In this document: positions 1-7,129 of the stretch, piece by piece
Layout of the letters: every line of letters begins with the position of its first letter
How positions within the stretch are numbered: the stretch's first letter is position 1
Assembly (NCBI GenBank): GCA_902489955.1
Contig: CABUBY010000009.1
Location: 1-28,295, forward strand
Reading direction: 5' to 3'
DNA: 28,295 bases
Source of the DNA: an uncultured Collinsella sp.
GTDB taxonomy: Bacteria; Actinomycetota; Coriobacteriia; Coriobacteriales; Coriobacteriaceae
Position numbers and translations under genes: made by a program
The notes under the pieces: model-generated
Seen by the model: the letters and a program-made list of their open reading frames with translations, nothing else
Told to the model about the DNA's origin: nothing
Database searches by the model: none

Positions 1-1070
1 TCATCGATCGCGAGTCGGTCATAGAAGATTTTGAGGAAGGGCTCGATAACGGCGCTGGAGCGCCGGGCAGGCTCATGCTCATTACGGGAAACCGCGGCTG
101 CGGCAAGACGGTTCTCCTGAGGGAGCTGCAACGTCTGGCCAGCGAGCGCGGATGGGCGGTTGTCTCCGATTTCGCTTCGCTTGGCTTATGCGACCGCTTG
201 GCCGACGCGCTTCGCTCGAATAAACCCGTTGTGACGTCAATGGAGTTCGGTCCGTCGTTTGGCCGGATGCCGGTCGAGGCGGCGCGAGCAAAGGGCGAGA
301 CGTTGCGAGGGCTGGTCAACGAGCGCCTCAAGAAGCTCGGCCCAGGCAAGGGCATCCTGTTTGCGATTGACGAGGCTCAATCTGCGTCAATCGAGGAGTT
401 GGCGGCTCTTGTCGTTCTCTATCAGCAGGTGCTCGGAGATCAGGATGCTACGGGCTTGTCCGATAGCGACCAACGCGGTCTTGCGCTGGTGTTTGCCGGC
501 TTACCCAGTATGATCGACGATTTGCTCGAAGAGCCGAGCGTGACGTTTTTGCGGCGTGCCCAGCAGTGTACGCTGGGGGCGATATCTTTGCCCAAGGTGC
601 GCGATTCATATATCCAGACGGTCAAAGACGCTGGTCTTTACGTTGACGCGGAGACGGCGAATCTTGCGGCACACAAGAGCATGGGGCATCCCTATATGGT
701 TCAGCTGGTGGGCTATTACATGTGGCGGTCTGCCGTCCGGCGTGGCTCGCAGGTCATTGAAGTGTGCGATGTCGAGGCTGGCTGCGCCGATGCCGTCTCC
801 GAGTTCTATGAAGCGGTCGACGCGCCCCTGTATTACGGGCTGCGTAGCCCGCAGCGCCTATTTATCGAGGCCATGGCGGTTGACGAGGGTAAACCGACGC
901 GCATGGCGGACATCATTGAGCGCTGCGACCGTACTCAGAGCTGGGCGAGTAAATATCGCGCAAGCCTGATTCGCGAGCGCGTCATCGAGGCTGCCGGATA
1001 CGGTCTCGTCCGGTTTACTGTGCCCATGCTGGGCGAGTACATCCGCGACCGCGTTTTATGGCATAAGTAG
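1..1070 (+). CDS. ORC/Cdc6-like AAA+ ATPase, 5' end cut by window edge
   Basis: The reading frame is open from the first complete codon (base 3), and the residues before the first ATG at 75 (ending GAPGRLML) match the stretch that precedes Walker A in the paralogue on the minus strand at 3617-4717. The true start therefore lies outside the window, probably only some tens of residues upstream. Visible motifs are Walker A GNRGCGKT, Walker B ILFAIDEA, a sensor-1-like segment VFAGLP followed by FLRRAQQ, and a C-terminal stretch of roughly 90 residues that looks like a winged helix (RMADIIERC, then YRASLIRERVIEAAGYG). Proteins of this type are P-loop ATPases resembling ORC/Cdc6 and are usually annotated only as ATP-binding protein. 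The stop codon lies 10 bases before the preferred start of the UvrA-like gene, so the two are probably cotranscribed. The substrate is unknown; DNA binding is inferred from the winged helix. Confidence 0.85.
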   Translation, partial: IDRESVIEDFEEGLDNGAGAPGRLMLITGNRGCGKTVLLRELQRLASERGWAVVSDFASLGLCDRLADALRSNKPVVTSMEFGPSFGRMPVEAARAKGETLRGLVNERLKKLGPGKGILFAIDEAQSASIEELAALVVLYQQVLGDQDATGLSDSDQRGLALVFAGLPSMIDDLLEEPSVTFLRRAQQCTLGAISLPKVRDSYIQTVKDAGLYVDAETANLAAHKSMGHPYMVQLVGYYMWRSAVRRGSQVIEVCDVEAGCADAVSEFYEAVDAPLYYGLRSPQRLFIEAMAVDEGKPTRMADIIERCDRTQSWASKYRASLIRERVIEAAGYGLVRFTVPMLGEYIRDRVLWHK

Positions 1071-1080
1071 GGTGATAAAG

Positions 1081-3576
1081 GTGACGGAACAGAAGATGAG
1101 CCCGCAGGCTATCGAGGTGCGTGGCGCACGTGTACACAACCTCAAGGACATCGATATCGATATTCCACTGGGAAAGCTCGTGGGTATTGCCGGCGTGTCG
1201 GGTTCGGGCAAGAGTTCGCTGGCGCTGGGAGTTCTTTATGCCGAGGGCTCGCGCCGCTATCTGGAGGCGCTCAGCACCTATACCCGCCGTCGTCTGACGC
1301 AGGCCGAGCACGCCCAGGTGGACGAGGTGCTGCATGTGCCGGCGGCACTCGCATTGCACCAGCGCCCCAGCGTACCGGGCGTGCGCTCGACCTTTGGCAC
1401 CATGACCGAGCTCAACAATAGTCTGCGTCTGCTCTTTAGCCGTTGCGCCCATCACGTGTGCCCGCACTGCGGGGCGCGTGTGAAGCCGAGCCTTAACGTG
1501 GCTGCGGGCCTGTCGCTCACGTGTCCGACATGCGGCCGCGAGTTCTACGCGCCGAGTGCCGAGGATTTGGCTTTCAATAGCGGTGGTGCATGTCCCACCT
1601 GCGGCGGCACCGGCGTTATGCATGAGGTGGACGAGGCGAGCTTGGTGCCCGACGAGTCAAAGACTATCAACGAGGGCGCGGTGCTTCCTTGGGGCACGCT
1701 CATGTGGGATCTGATGAAGCAGGTGGCCGGCGAGATGGGCGTGCGCACCGACGTGCCGTTTAACCAGCTCACGCCTCAAGAGCGCGACATCGTGTTTCAT
1801 GGTCCGGCGGTTAAGAAGCACATCCTCTACGTGCCCAAAAACGGCGAGGGCGCTACGCCACTCGACTTTACCTATTACAACGCCGTCTATACCGTCGAGA
1901 ATGCGCTCGCCAAGGTCAAGGACGATAAGGGCTTAAAACGCGTTGCGCGCTTTTTGCGCGAGGGCCCATGCCGCGATTGCGGCGGCACGCGTCTCTCCGA
2001 GGCTGCGCGCCAGCCCCGGGTGCGCGGTATCAATCTGGCGCAGGCGGCGGCTATGACGCTGGGCGAGGCGATTGAGTGGGTGCGCGGGGTGCCCGCATTC
2101 TTGCCGCCCGAGATGCGGCCCATGGCGACGGATATCTGCGATTCGTTTTTGGGTGCGGCCCGTCGCTTGGTCGATCTGGGTCTCGATTACCTTTCACTCG
2201 ATCGCGCCGGTGCCACGCTCTCCACGGGTGAGCGCCAGCGCGTGCAGCTTGCTCGCGTGGTGCGCAACCGATCGACAGGCGTGCTCTATGTGCTGGACGA
2301 GCCTTCGATCGGCTTGCATCCTGCCAATGTCGACGGCTTGGTGGGTGTGATGCGCGATCTGGTGGATGACGGCAACACCGTGGTTGTTGTCGACCACGAT
2401 ACGCGCGTACTGGCGGAAGCCGACTATCTCGTCGAGATGGGCCCCGTTGCCGGAGCAGACGGCGGTAATGTGATTGCCACTGGTACGGTAGGCGAGGTCG
2501 AGCAATCGCGGGGCAGCCGCATCGCTCCGTTTTTGCGCGCAGAGCCCAAACGCTTGCGTCCGCAGGTGACTGACGACGAGATGTTCGACCAGGGGCATAT
2601 CCACATGGCAACCGATGCTATCCATACCGTCAAGCCGCTCGAAGTCGATATCCCGCGCGGCCGTCTCGTCGCGGTTACGGGCGTTTCGGGTTCGGGCAAG
2701 ACGACGTTGGTGCTCGAGACGCTCATCCCGGCACTCAAGGCGCAGGCAGCCGGCGAGCGCCTGCCAAAACATGTGCGTTGGATCGATGCCGAAGGCATTG
2801 CCCGCGCAAACCTGATTGACGCTACGCCTATCGGCGCCAACGTGCGCTCGACGGTGGCGACTTATGCCGACATCCATGATGAGCTGCGCCGCGCCTTCGC
2901 CCGCACGCCAGAGGCCAAGGCAGCCGGCTACAAGGCAGGTGCCTTTAGCTACAACACTGGCACTCTGCGCTGCCCTACGTGCGACGGCACGGGCTCGATA
3001 TCGCTCGACGTGCAGTTTCTGCCCGACGTCGAGATCGTCTGCCCGGCATGTCGCGGCTCTCGCTACGCGGAAGCCGCCTCGCATATCCATCGCGAGGGCA
3101 AGGACGGGAGCCTGCTTACGTTGCCGCAGCTCATGGACATGAGTGTGGACGAGGCCATCGACGCCACACTGGGACTCAAGAAAGTCCAGGCGCGCTTGCA
3201 GACCTTGCACGACCTGGGCTTGGGCTATCTTACGCTCGGTGAGCCCACGCCGGCGCTTTCGGGCGGCGAGGCGCAGCGTCTAAAGCTTGCGAGCGAGATG
3301 GGTCGTGTGCAGGACGATGCCGTATTCGTATTCGACGAGCCCACGATCGGACTACATCCGCTCGATGTTCAGGTGTTGTTGAGCGTGTTCGACGGCCTTG
3401 TTGCCAAGGGCGCCACGGTTATCGTGATCGAACACGATCTCGACCTTATCCGTAACGCCGATTACGTGATCGACATGGGCCCGGGCGGTGGCGACGCCGG
3501 CGGGCAAATCGTCTGCGCCGGCACGCCGGGCGACATCGCGGCCTGCTCCAAGAGCATTACCGGTCGCTACCTATAG
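1081..3576 (+). CDS. UvrA-like ABC ATPase without UvrB-binding domain (UvrA2/DrrC type)
   Basis: About 831 residues with the UvrA plan: two ABC ATPase modules with zinc-binding insertions. Walker A is GVSGSGKSS near residue 38 and GVSGSGKTT near 534; the signature motifs are LSTGERQRVQLAR and LSGGEAQRLKLAS; Walker B segments are VLDEPSIGLHP and VFDEPTIGLHP. Cysteine pairs CPHC (127-130), CPTC, CRDC, CPTC and CPAC are zinc-ligand candidates. In UvrA1 a UvrB-binding domain of more than 100 residues lies before the CPTCGGTG segment; here only about 50 residues separate the two cysteine clusters, so that domain is absent. Known relatives of this shape (UvrA2, DrrC) bind DNA but are not established partners of UvrB. 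GTG at 1081 is chosen because GGTGAT at 1071-1076 is a good ribosome site; GTG 1072 and ATG 1096 are alternatives. It sits just after the ATPase gene. Confidence 0.9.
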   Translation: MTEQKMSPQAIEVRGARVHNLKDIDIDIPLGKLVGIAGVSGSGKSSLALGVLYAEGSRRYLEALSTYTRRRLTQAEHAQVDEVLHVPAALALHQRPSVPGVRSTFGTMTELNNSLRLLFSRCAHHVCPHCGARVKPSLNVAAGLSLTCPTCGREFYAPSAEDLAFNSGGACPTCGGTGVMHEVDEASLVPDESKTINEGAVLPWGTLMWDLMKQVAGEMGVRTDVPFNQLTPQERDIVFHGPAVKKHILYVPKNGEGATPLDFTYYNAVYTVENALAKVKDDKGLKRVARFLREGPCRDCGGTRLSEAARQPRVRGINLAQAAAMTLGEAIEWVRGVPAFLPPEMRPMATDICDSFLGAARRLVDLGLDYLSLDRAGATLSTGERQRVQLARVVRNRSTGVLYVLDEPSIGLHPANVDGLVGVMRDLVDDGNTVVVVDHDTRVLAEADYLVEMGPVAGADGGNVIATGTVGEVEQSRGSRIAPFLRAEPKRLRPQVTDDEMFDQGHIHMATDAIHTVKPLEVDIPRGRLVAVTGVSGSGKTTLVLETLIPALKAQAAGERLPKHVRWIDAEGIARANLIDATPIGANVRSTVATYADIHDELRRAFARTPEAKAAGYKAGAFSYNTGTLRCPTCDGTGSISLDVQFLPDVEIVCPACRGSRYAEAASHIHREGKDGSLLTLPQLMDMSVDEAIDATLGLKKVQARLQTLHDLGLGYLTLGEPTPALSGGEAQRLKLASEMGRVQDDAVFVFDEPTIGLHPLDVQVLLSVFDGLVAKGATVIVIEHDLDLIRNADYVIDMGPGGGDAGGQIVCAGTPGDIAACSKSITGRYL

Positions 3577-3578
3577 GC

Positions 3579-3611
3579 AATGTGACAAAGGGACTGCCTC
3601 TTTGTCACATT
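3579..3611. terminator. Palindrome between convergent genes, probable bidirectional terminator and dispersed repeat
   Basis: Perfect 12-base arms (AATGTGACAAAG / CTTTGTCACATT) around a 9-base loop, placed between the stops of the UvrA-like gene (+) and the ATPase gene (-). The 17-mer AATGTGACAAAGGGACT of the left arm recurs inverted at 4851-4867, so this is a repeated element and not only a local hairpin. Confidence 0.6.
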
Positions 3612-3616
3612 GATTT

Positions 3617-4717
3617 CTATTTCACGCATTGAGCCGCGAGATAGTCGCGGAAGAATGGCAATTCAAATGCGACGAGCCCTCGTCCTCGTTCTCCGATGAT
3701 GCCGGCATCTATCATGCGGCGTCGGTAGCGGGAGACCTGCTGCGGCGAACGCTTAAGGCGCTCGATAAGGTCGGCGGTGGTGGACTCTTCTTCGTCATCG
3801 AGCATGGCGATGAGGAATCGCTTGTCCTCTGCAGTGAGTTCCCGATAGGTTGCCGCGAGGATTCGGTCGTCCATCTCGTCGCGCGCGATTTTGATTCCCA
3901 GGTCAAAGTCGCGTGACGAGATTTCCTTCGAATCGCTTGTGAGATCCCAGGCACGGTAGCCTACGAGTTGCAATAGGAAGGGAAAACCAGAGATCGAGCG
4001 AACGGCTCTATCGATTCCCTCGGCATCTGCCAGGCGATCGTTTTCCTGGATTGTGCGAATCAAGGCCTCGCGCACGTCATAGTCGGCAATGCGACCCAGA
4101 TGATATTGTTGGGCGCGGCGAAGGAACGAGACCGTCTTGTGGTTCAGCAACGTCGAGACATTGTTGGGAAGTCCCGCCATGAGCAGGGCGACGCGTTTCC
4201 CATCGGTCACAAAGTGCTGATACGTCGCTGCAAGCTGAATCATCTCGTCGAGTGTCGGGTCCACCTCGTCAACCGTGACGAGCAGACCGGTACCGGCCCC
4301 GTTGAGCTGGTCGATGATATCGCTCATGCGATAACGCCAGGTTGAGGCATCGTGAACGCGATTGACCTCGATGCTGCCGAGCGGTGCAATTCCGAGGCCG
4401 GTGACTTCGAAGTGGTAGGACGAGTCGATGAGATGGGCTGCGGCGCGTTTCGTCCCGAACTCGATTTCCTCAAGCATTCCCGGGAGCGCGGTCGTCTTTA
4501 CGGCTATCCAGCCGTGGGATTCCGCCCTTGTCGCGAGCGATGACATGAGAGCGGTTTTACCGGTTCCACGCGCGCCTGAGAAGATCGAGGTCAATTCTGG
4601 GCGCCTGCGCTGGCTCAAGAAGGCGCGGTCCAAATCCCGAATAATCTGTTGTCTGCCAGCGAGATGGGCAGGAACCTCACCAAAACTGGGGGTAAACGGG
4701 TTCTCGAGATATTTCAC
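3617..4717 (-). CDS. ORC/Cdc6-like AAA+ ATPase with C-terminal winged helix
   Basis: A 366-residue P-loop ATPase. An N-terminal segment NPFTPSFGEVP is followed by Walker A GARGTGKT, Walker B LLVTVDEVD, the sensor-1-like LLMAGLP, the family segment FLRRAQQ and a C-terminal winged-helix-like stretch (TADLIERLKRSPQQVSRYRR). GTG at 4717 is the start: CTCCTTT at 4724-4730 reads AAAGGAG on the coding strand, six bases before it. It is a clear paralogue of the ATPase at the left edge, most visibly around AGLP and FLRRAQQ. The two genes flank the UvrA-like gene and face one another. The upstream 80 bases are AT-rich and could hold a promoter, but no convincing -35/-10 pair was seen. The biochemical role is unknown; family resemblance suggests ATP-dependent DNA or protein remodelling. 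Confidence 0.87.
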   Translation of the reverse strand: MKYLENPFTPSFGEVPAHLAGRQQIIRDLDRAFLSQRRRPELTSIFSGARGTGKTALMSSLATRAESHGWIAVKTTALPGMLEEIEFGTKRAAAHLIDSSYHFEVTGLGIAPLGSIEVNRVHDASTWRYRMSDIIDQLNGAGTGLLVTVDEVDPTLDEMIQLAATYQHFVTDGKRVALLMAGLPNNVSTLLNHKTVSFLRRAQQYHLGRIADYDVREALIRTIQENDRLADAEGIDRAVRSISGFPFLLQLVGYRAWDLTSDSKEISSRDFDLGIKIARDEMDDRILAATYRELTAEDKRFLIAMLDDEEESTTADLIERLKRSPQQVSRYRRRMIDAGIIGERGRGLVAFELPFFRDYLAAQCVK

Positions 4718-4837
4718 ACGGCTCTCCTTTCACACCGCCGTTTAACTTCATTTTACTTTAGTTAATTCTGATTAAAAGTGAGGGCCTTTATCTAGAGCAT
4801 CAATTAGGCGTGTGTGCCATCGACGTGGCGCTCGAAA

Positions 4838-4867
4838 GTGGCAAAAGGATAGTCCCTTTGTCACATT
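4838..4867. repeat. Second copy of the AATGTGACAAAGGGACT palindrome, at the trmL stop
   Basis: Imperfect hairpin with 12-base arms and a 3-base loop (two arm mismatches that are G-U pairs in one transcript). On the minus strand it begins with the same 17-mer as the element at 3579. The trmL stop codon TGA (4861-4863) lies inside the arm. It probably acts as the trmL terminator. Confidence 0.6.
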
Positions 4868-5460
4868 CCCGGAAAGCCTGCCTGGCGTAGGGCCTCGTAG
4901 AGGACGATGGCGGCGCTGTTGGAGAGGTTGAGCGCGCTGATGCGGTAGTCGTCGGGGTTAACGAAGTTGCCGCAGATATCCTGCTGCAGGATGGCCTCGT
5001 GGCTGTCCTCGGTATGCCCGAGCGATTCCTCGTGGGCTTCCCAGGCCTCGGCGTTATCGAGTGAGTCGCAATCGCGCAGCATTGGGATGCGCTCGCAGCG
5101 CTCGGGCGCCGCGGCAAGCAGTGGCTCGGGAATGCCCGAGCTCTCGCTGCCAAAGACCAAGTAGTCACCGTCACGGTAGGTGCTTTGCGCATAGGTCCTG
5201 CGCGCCTTTTTGGTCAGCAGATGCAGACGCTCGTCGGTAGGGGAGAGGCCGTTACGCGCAAGGAAATCCTCCCAGCTGGCATAGGTCGTCACGTCCAAGT
5301 TTTGCCAGTAGCCCAGACCGGCGCGACGTACCGTCTTGTCATCGAGCGAAAACCCCAGCGGCTCCACCAGATGCAGGCGGGCGCCGGTGACCACGCAGGT
5401 GCGGCCGATATTGCCCGTATTGGCCGGAATCTCGGGCGCATACAGCACAATGTTGAACAT
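4861..5460 (-). CDS. trmL: tRNA (cytidine/uridine-34 2'-O)-methyltransferase TrmL
   Basis: A 199-residue SPOUT-fold methyltransferase that uses SAM to methylate the ribose of wobble nucleotide 34 in certain leucine tRNAs (family knowledge). Hallmarks are MFNIVLYAPEIPANTGNIGR at the N terminus, LVFGSESSGIP (102-111), RIPM (124-127) and ALNLSNSAAIVLYEALR (176-192). ATG 5460 is chosen because AAGGAG (5465-5470) lies four bases upstream; a longer open frame beyond it crosses the terminator hairpin and is not coding. Unusual: about 45 residues (129-174, rich in D, E and H) lie between the RIPM and LNLSNS motifs, where most TrmL proteins have only a few. The stop codon is inside a repeated palindrome. 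A hairpin with a T-run stands just upstream, so expression may depend on read-through or on a promoter ahead of that hairpin. Confidence 0.93.
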   Translation of the reverse strand: MFNIVLYAPEIPANTGNIGRTCVVTGARLHLVEPLGFSLDDKTVRRAGLGYWQNLDVTTYASWEDFLARNGLSPTDERLHLLTKKARRTYAQSTYRDGDYLVFGSESSGIPEPLLAAAPERCERIPMLRDCDSLDNAEAWEAHEESLGHTEDSHEAILQQDICGNFVNPDDYRISALNLSNSAAIVLYEALRQAGFPGM

Positions 5461-5481
5461 GAATCTCCTTGGCTCAGAACG

Positions 5482-5516
5482 AAAAACCACCACGAAGGGC
5501 ACCTTCGTGGTGGTTT
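5482..5516 (-). terminator. Intrinsic terminator of the CobW-type gene, 22 bases before trmL start
   Basis: Perfect 15-base arms (AAACCACCACGAAGG / CCTTCGTGGTGGTTT), 3-base loop, followed on the minus strand by five T residues. It lies downstream of the CobW-type gene and immediately upstream of the trmL ribosome site, leaving no room for a promoter after it. Confidence 0.85.
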
Positions 5517-5555
5517 GGCGGTTACGTAGGCGGAAAAATACCCGCTTGGATAAAC

Positions 5556-6686
5556 CTAGGCGCGGTGCCAGTCGGTCAGGCAGGCATCGAGGGAGGCGAT
5601 GAGCGCATCCTTGTCCATGTGACGGCCGATGATGCACAGGCTCGTCATGCGGTCGCCCGTCTCGTCGTCCCAAATCTGCATGATTTCGGGGTTCTCGTCG
5701 ATGATCTTCTGCTTCTCGCCCTCGGGCGCCGAGTCGACAAACAGGCCGTTCTCCATCAGGCGCATCTGGTGGCCGGCCTGCTCAAACATGTAGCACATGT
5801 CCGGATTGCCGGTCTGCCACAGCGGACCCTTGACGCGGATGACCTCGTCGGGCCACTCCTGCTCAACAAAATCGGTGAACTTCTGCAGGTCAAACGGCTT
5901 GCGGCGCGAGTACACAAAGGTCTCGATGTCGTACTCGAGCACCTCGGGGTCGTCGTGCTCTTCGGGATGCTCCATGGCCTCGATCCAGGCGGCGGAGTTG
6001 TAGGCGCGCATAAAGTCGAAGCGGTCGGTATCGAGCAGCTCCTCCATGGGGACCTCGCCGTTTTGGGCCTCGACGATCACGGCGTCTTTCTGCAGGCTGC
6101 GCACGATGGCCTTGAGTTCGGCGATCTGCTCAGGGCTCACGGTATCGGTCTTGTTGAGGATTAGCGTGGAGCAGAACTCGATCTGCTGGATGAGCAGGCT
6201 CTCGATGTCGTCCTCGTCGATATCCTTTGCCAGCAGGTCGCGGCCGCCGTTGAACTCGTCGTACATGCGGGCGCAATCGACCACGGCCACGATATTGTCG
6301 AGCGCGAGCTTGGGCTCGCCGCCCACCTTGGCCTCGTCGCAGAAGCTCGAGATGGTGTAGGCGATGGGGATAGGCTCGCAAATACCCGAGGCCTCGATGA
6401 TGATGTAGTCGAACTTGCCCGAATCGGCGATGCCCTGCAGCTGGTTAGCAAGGTCGTCCGAAAGCGTGCAGCAGATGCAGCCGTTGGTGAGCGGGATGAG
6501 GTCGTCGGTCTCGGAAAGGCCGCCGTCGGCGATAAGACTGGCGTCGACGTTGATCTCGCCGATATCGTTGACGATCACGGCGGCGCGGATGCCGCCGTCG
6601 TTAGCGAGGATGTGGTTGAGCAGCGTGGTCTTGCCGGCACCGAGGTATCCGGTAAGCATGATGATCTTCACGGGTTTGTTGGGCAT
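5556..6686 (-). CDS. CobW/COG0523-family GTPase (putative metal chaperone)
   Basis: A 376-residue G3E-family GTPase. Walker A is GYLGAGKT (13-20); the metal-binding CxCC motif is C70-I-C72-C73 within NGCICC; EASGICEP follows, then the guanine-recognition motif NKTD; the C-terminal half ends with a CobW_C-like domain (FVYSRRKPFDLQKF). Characterised relatives insert or deliver metals such as zinc or cobalt, or serve in nitrile hydratase maturation; which metal applies here cannot be told from the sequence, and no Zur-type operator was recognised. ATG 6686 is the start because AAAGGAGG lies four bases upstream (6691-6698); an in-frame ATG seven codons earlier would place this site inside the coding region. 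The gene stands alone between the ArsC-like gene and a strong terminator. Confidence 0.92.
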   Translation of the reverse strand: MPNKPVKIIMLTGYLGAGKTTLLNHILANDGGIRAAVIVNDIGEINVDASLIADGGLSETDDLIPLTNGCICCTLSDDLANQLQGIADSGKFDYIIIEASGICEPIPIAYTISSFCDEAKVGGEPKLALDNIVAVVDCARMYDEFNGGRDLLAKDIDEDDIESLLIQQIEFCSTLILNKTDTVSPEQIAELKAIVRSLQKDAVIVEAQNGEVPMEELLDTDRFDFMRAYNSAAWIEAMEHPEEHDDPEVLEYDIETFVYSRRKPFDLQKFTDFVEQEWPDEVIRVKGPLWQTGNPDMCYMFEQAGHQMRLMENGLFVDSAPEGEKQKIIDENPEIMQIWDDETGDRMTSLCIIGRHMDKDALIASLDACLTDWHRA

Positions 6687-6772
6687 GTGCCCTCCTTTGT
6701 TAGACATGGCTTACAGTTAAATCTTATGCCAAACGCCTGCTCTTATACCCACGCGCCGGCAAATAACACAGG

Positions 6773-7114
6773 CTACTCCCAGGCTCCCCACACATCGGGG
6801 CAATAACCGACGGTGGCCTTTTTGCCGTTGCGCACGATGGGCTCGGCTAGAACCTGCTGATTCTCGAGCAACTTGCCGAAGCGCTGGCTAGGGGTGAGGT
6901 GCTGGATGAGCGCGAGCGTCTCCTCGTCCTTGGCCTTGGGATTGAGCAGCTTGTCGATGCCGCCAACCGCCTGCATCACGCTCGTGAGCTCGCCTTTGCT
7001 CATCTCCTTTTCCTTAAGGTCAATAAACTGCACCTTAATGCGGCGCTCCTTAAAATAACGCTGCGCCTTCTTGGTGTCGAAGGACTTCTTGGTGCCAAAA
7101 ATTTGCACGTTCAC
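6773..7114 (-). CDS. ArsC/Spx-family thioredoxin-fold protein lacking the catalytic cysteine
   Basis: A 113-residue protein with the ArsC/Spx layout: an N-terminal beta strand MNVQIFGTKK, the KAQRYFKERRIKVQFIDLKE segment, and the late PIVRNGKKATVGYCPDVW loop, where ArsC-family members have the cis-proline region. Relatives carry Cys at the position after FGTKK (CxxC or Cx2T type); here codon TCC gives Ser11, with Thr14 at the second position. Thiol-based reduction of arsenate or disulfides is therefore unlikely by the usual mechanism. GTG 7114 is used because GGGAG (7122-7126) lies seven bases upstream. It begins only 15 bases after the flavoprotein stop, so the two are almost surely one operon. 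Its role is unknown; a regulatory or binding function is possible. Confidence 0.85.
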   Translation of the reverse strand: MNVQIFGTKKSFDTKKAQRYFKERRIKVQFIDLKEKEMSKGELTSVMQAVGGIDKLLNPKAKDEETLALIQHLTPSQRFGKLLENQQVLAEPIVRNGKKATVGYCPDVWGAWE

Positions 7115-7129
7115 TTATCGGCTCCCGTT

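Noticed and set aside
2194..3210. Minus-strand open frame of 338 codons inside the UvrA-like gene
   Set aside because: Shadow of the UvrA coding strand; no motif and no ribosome site.
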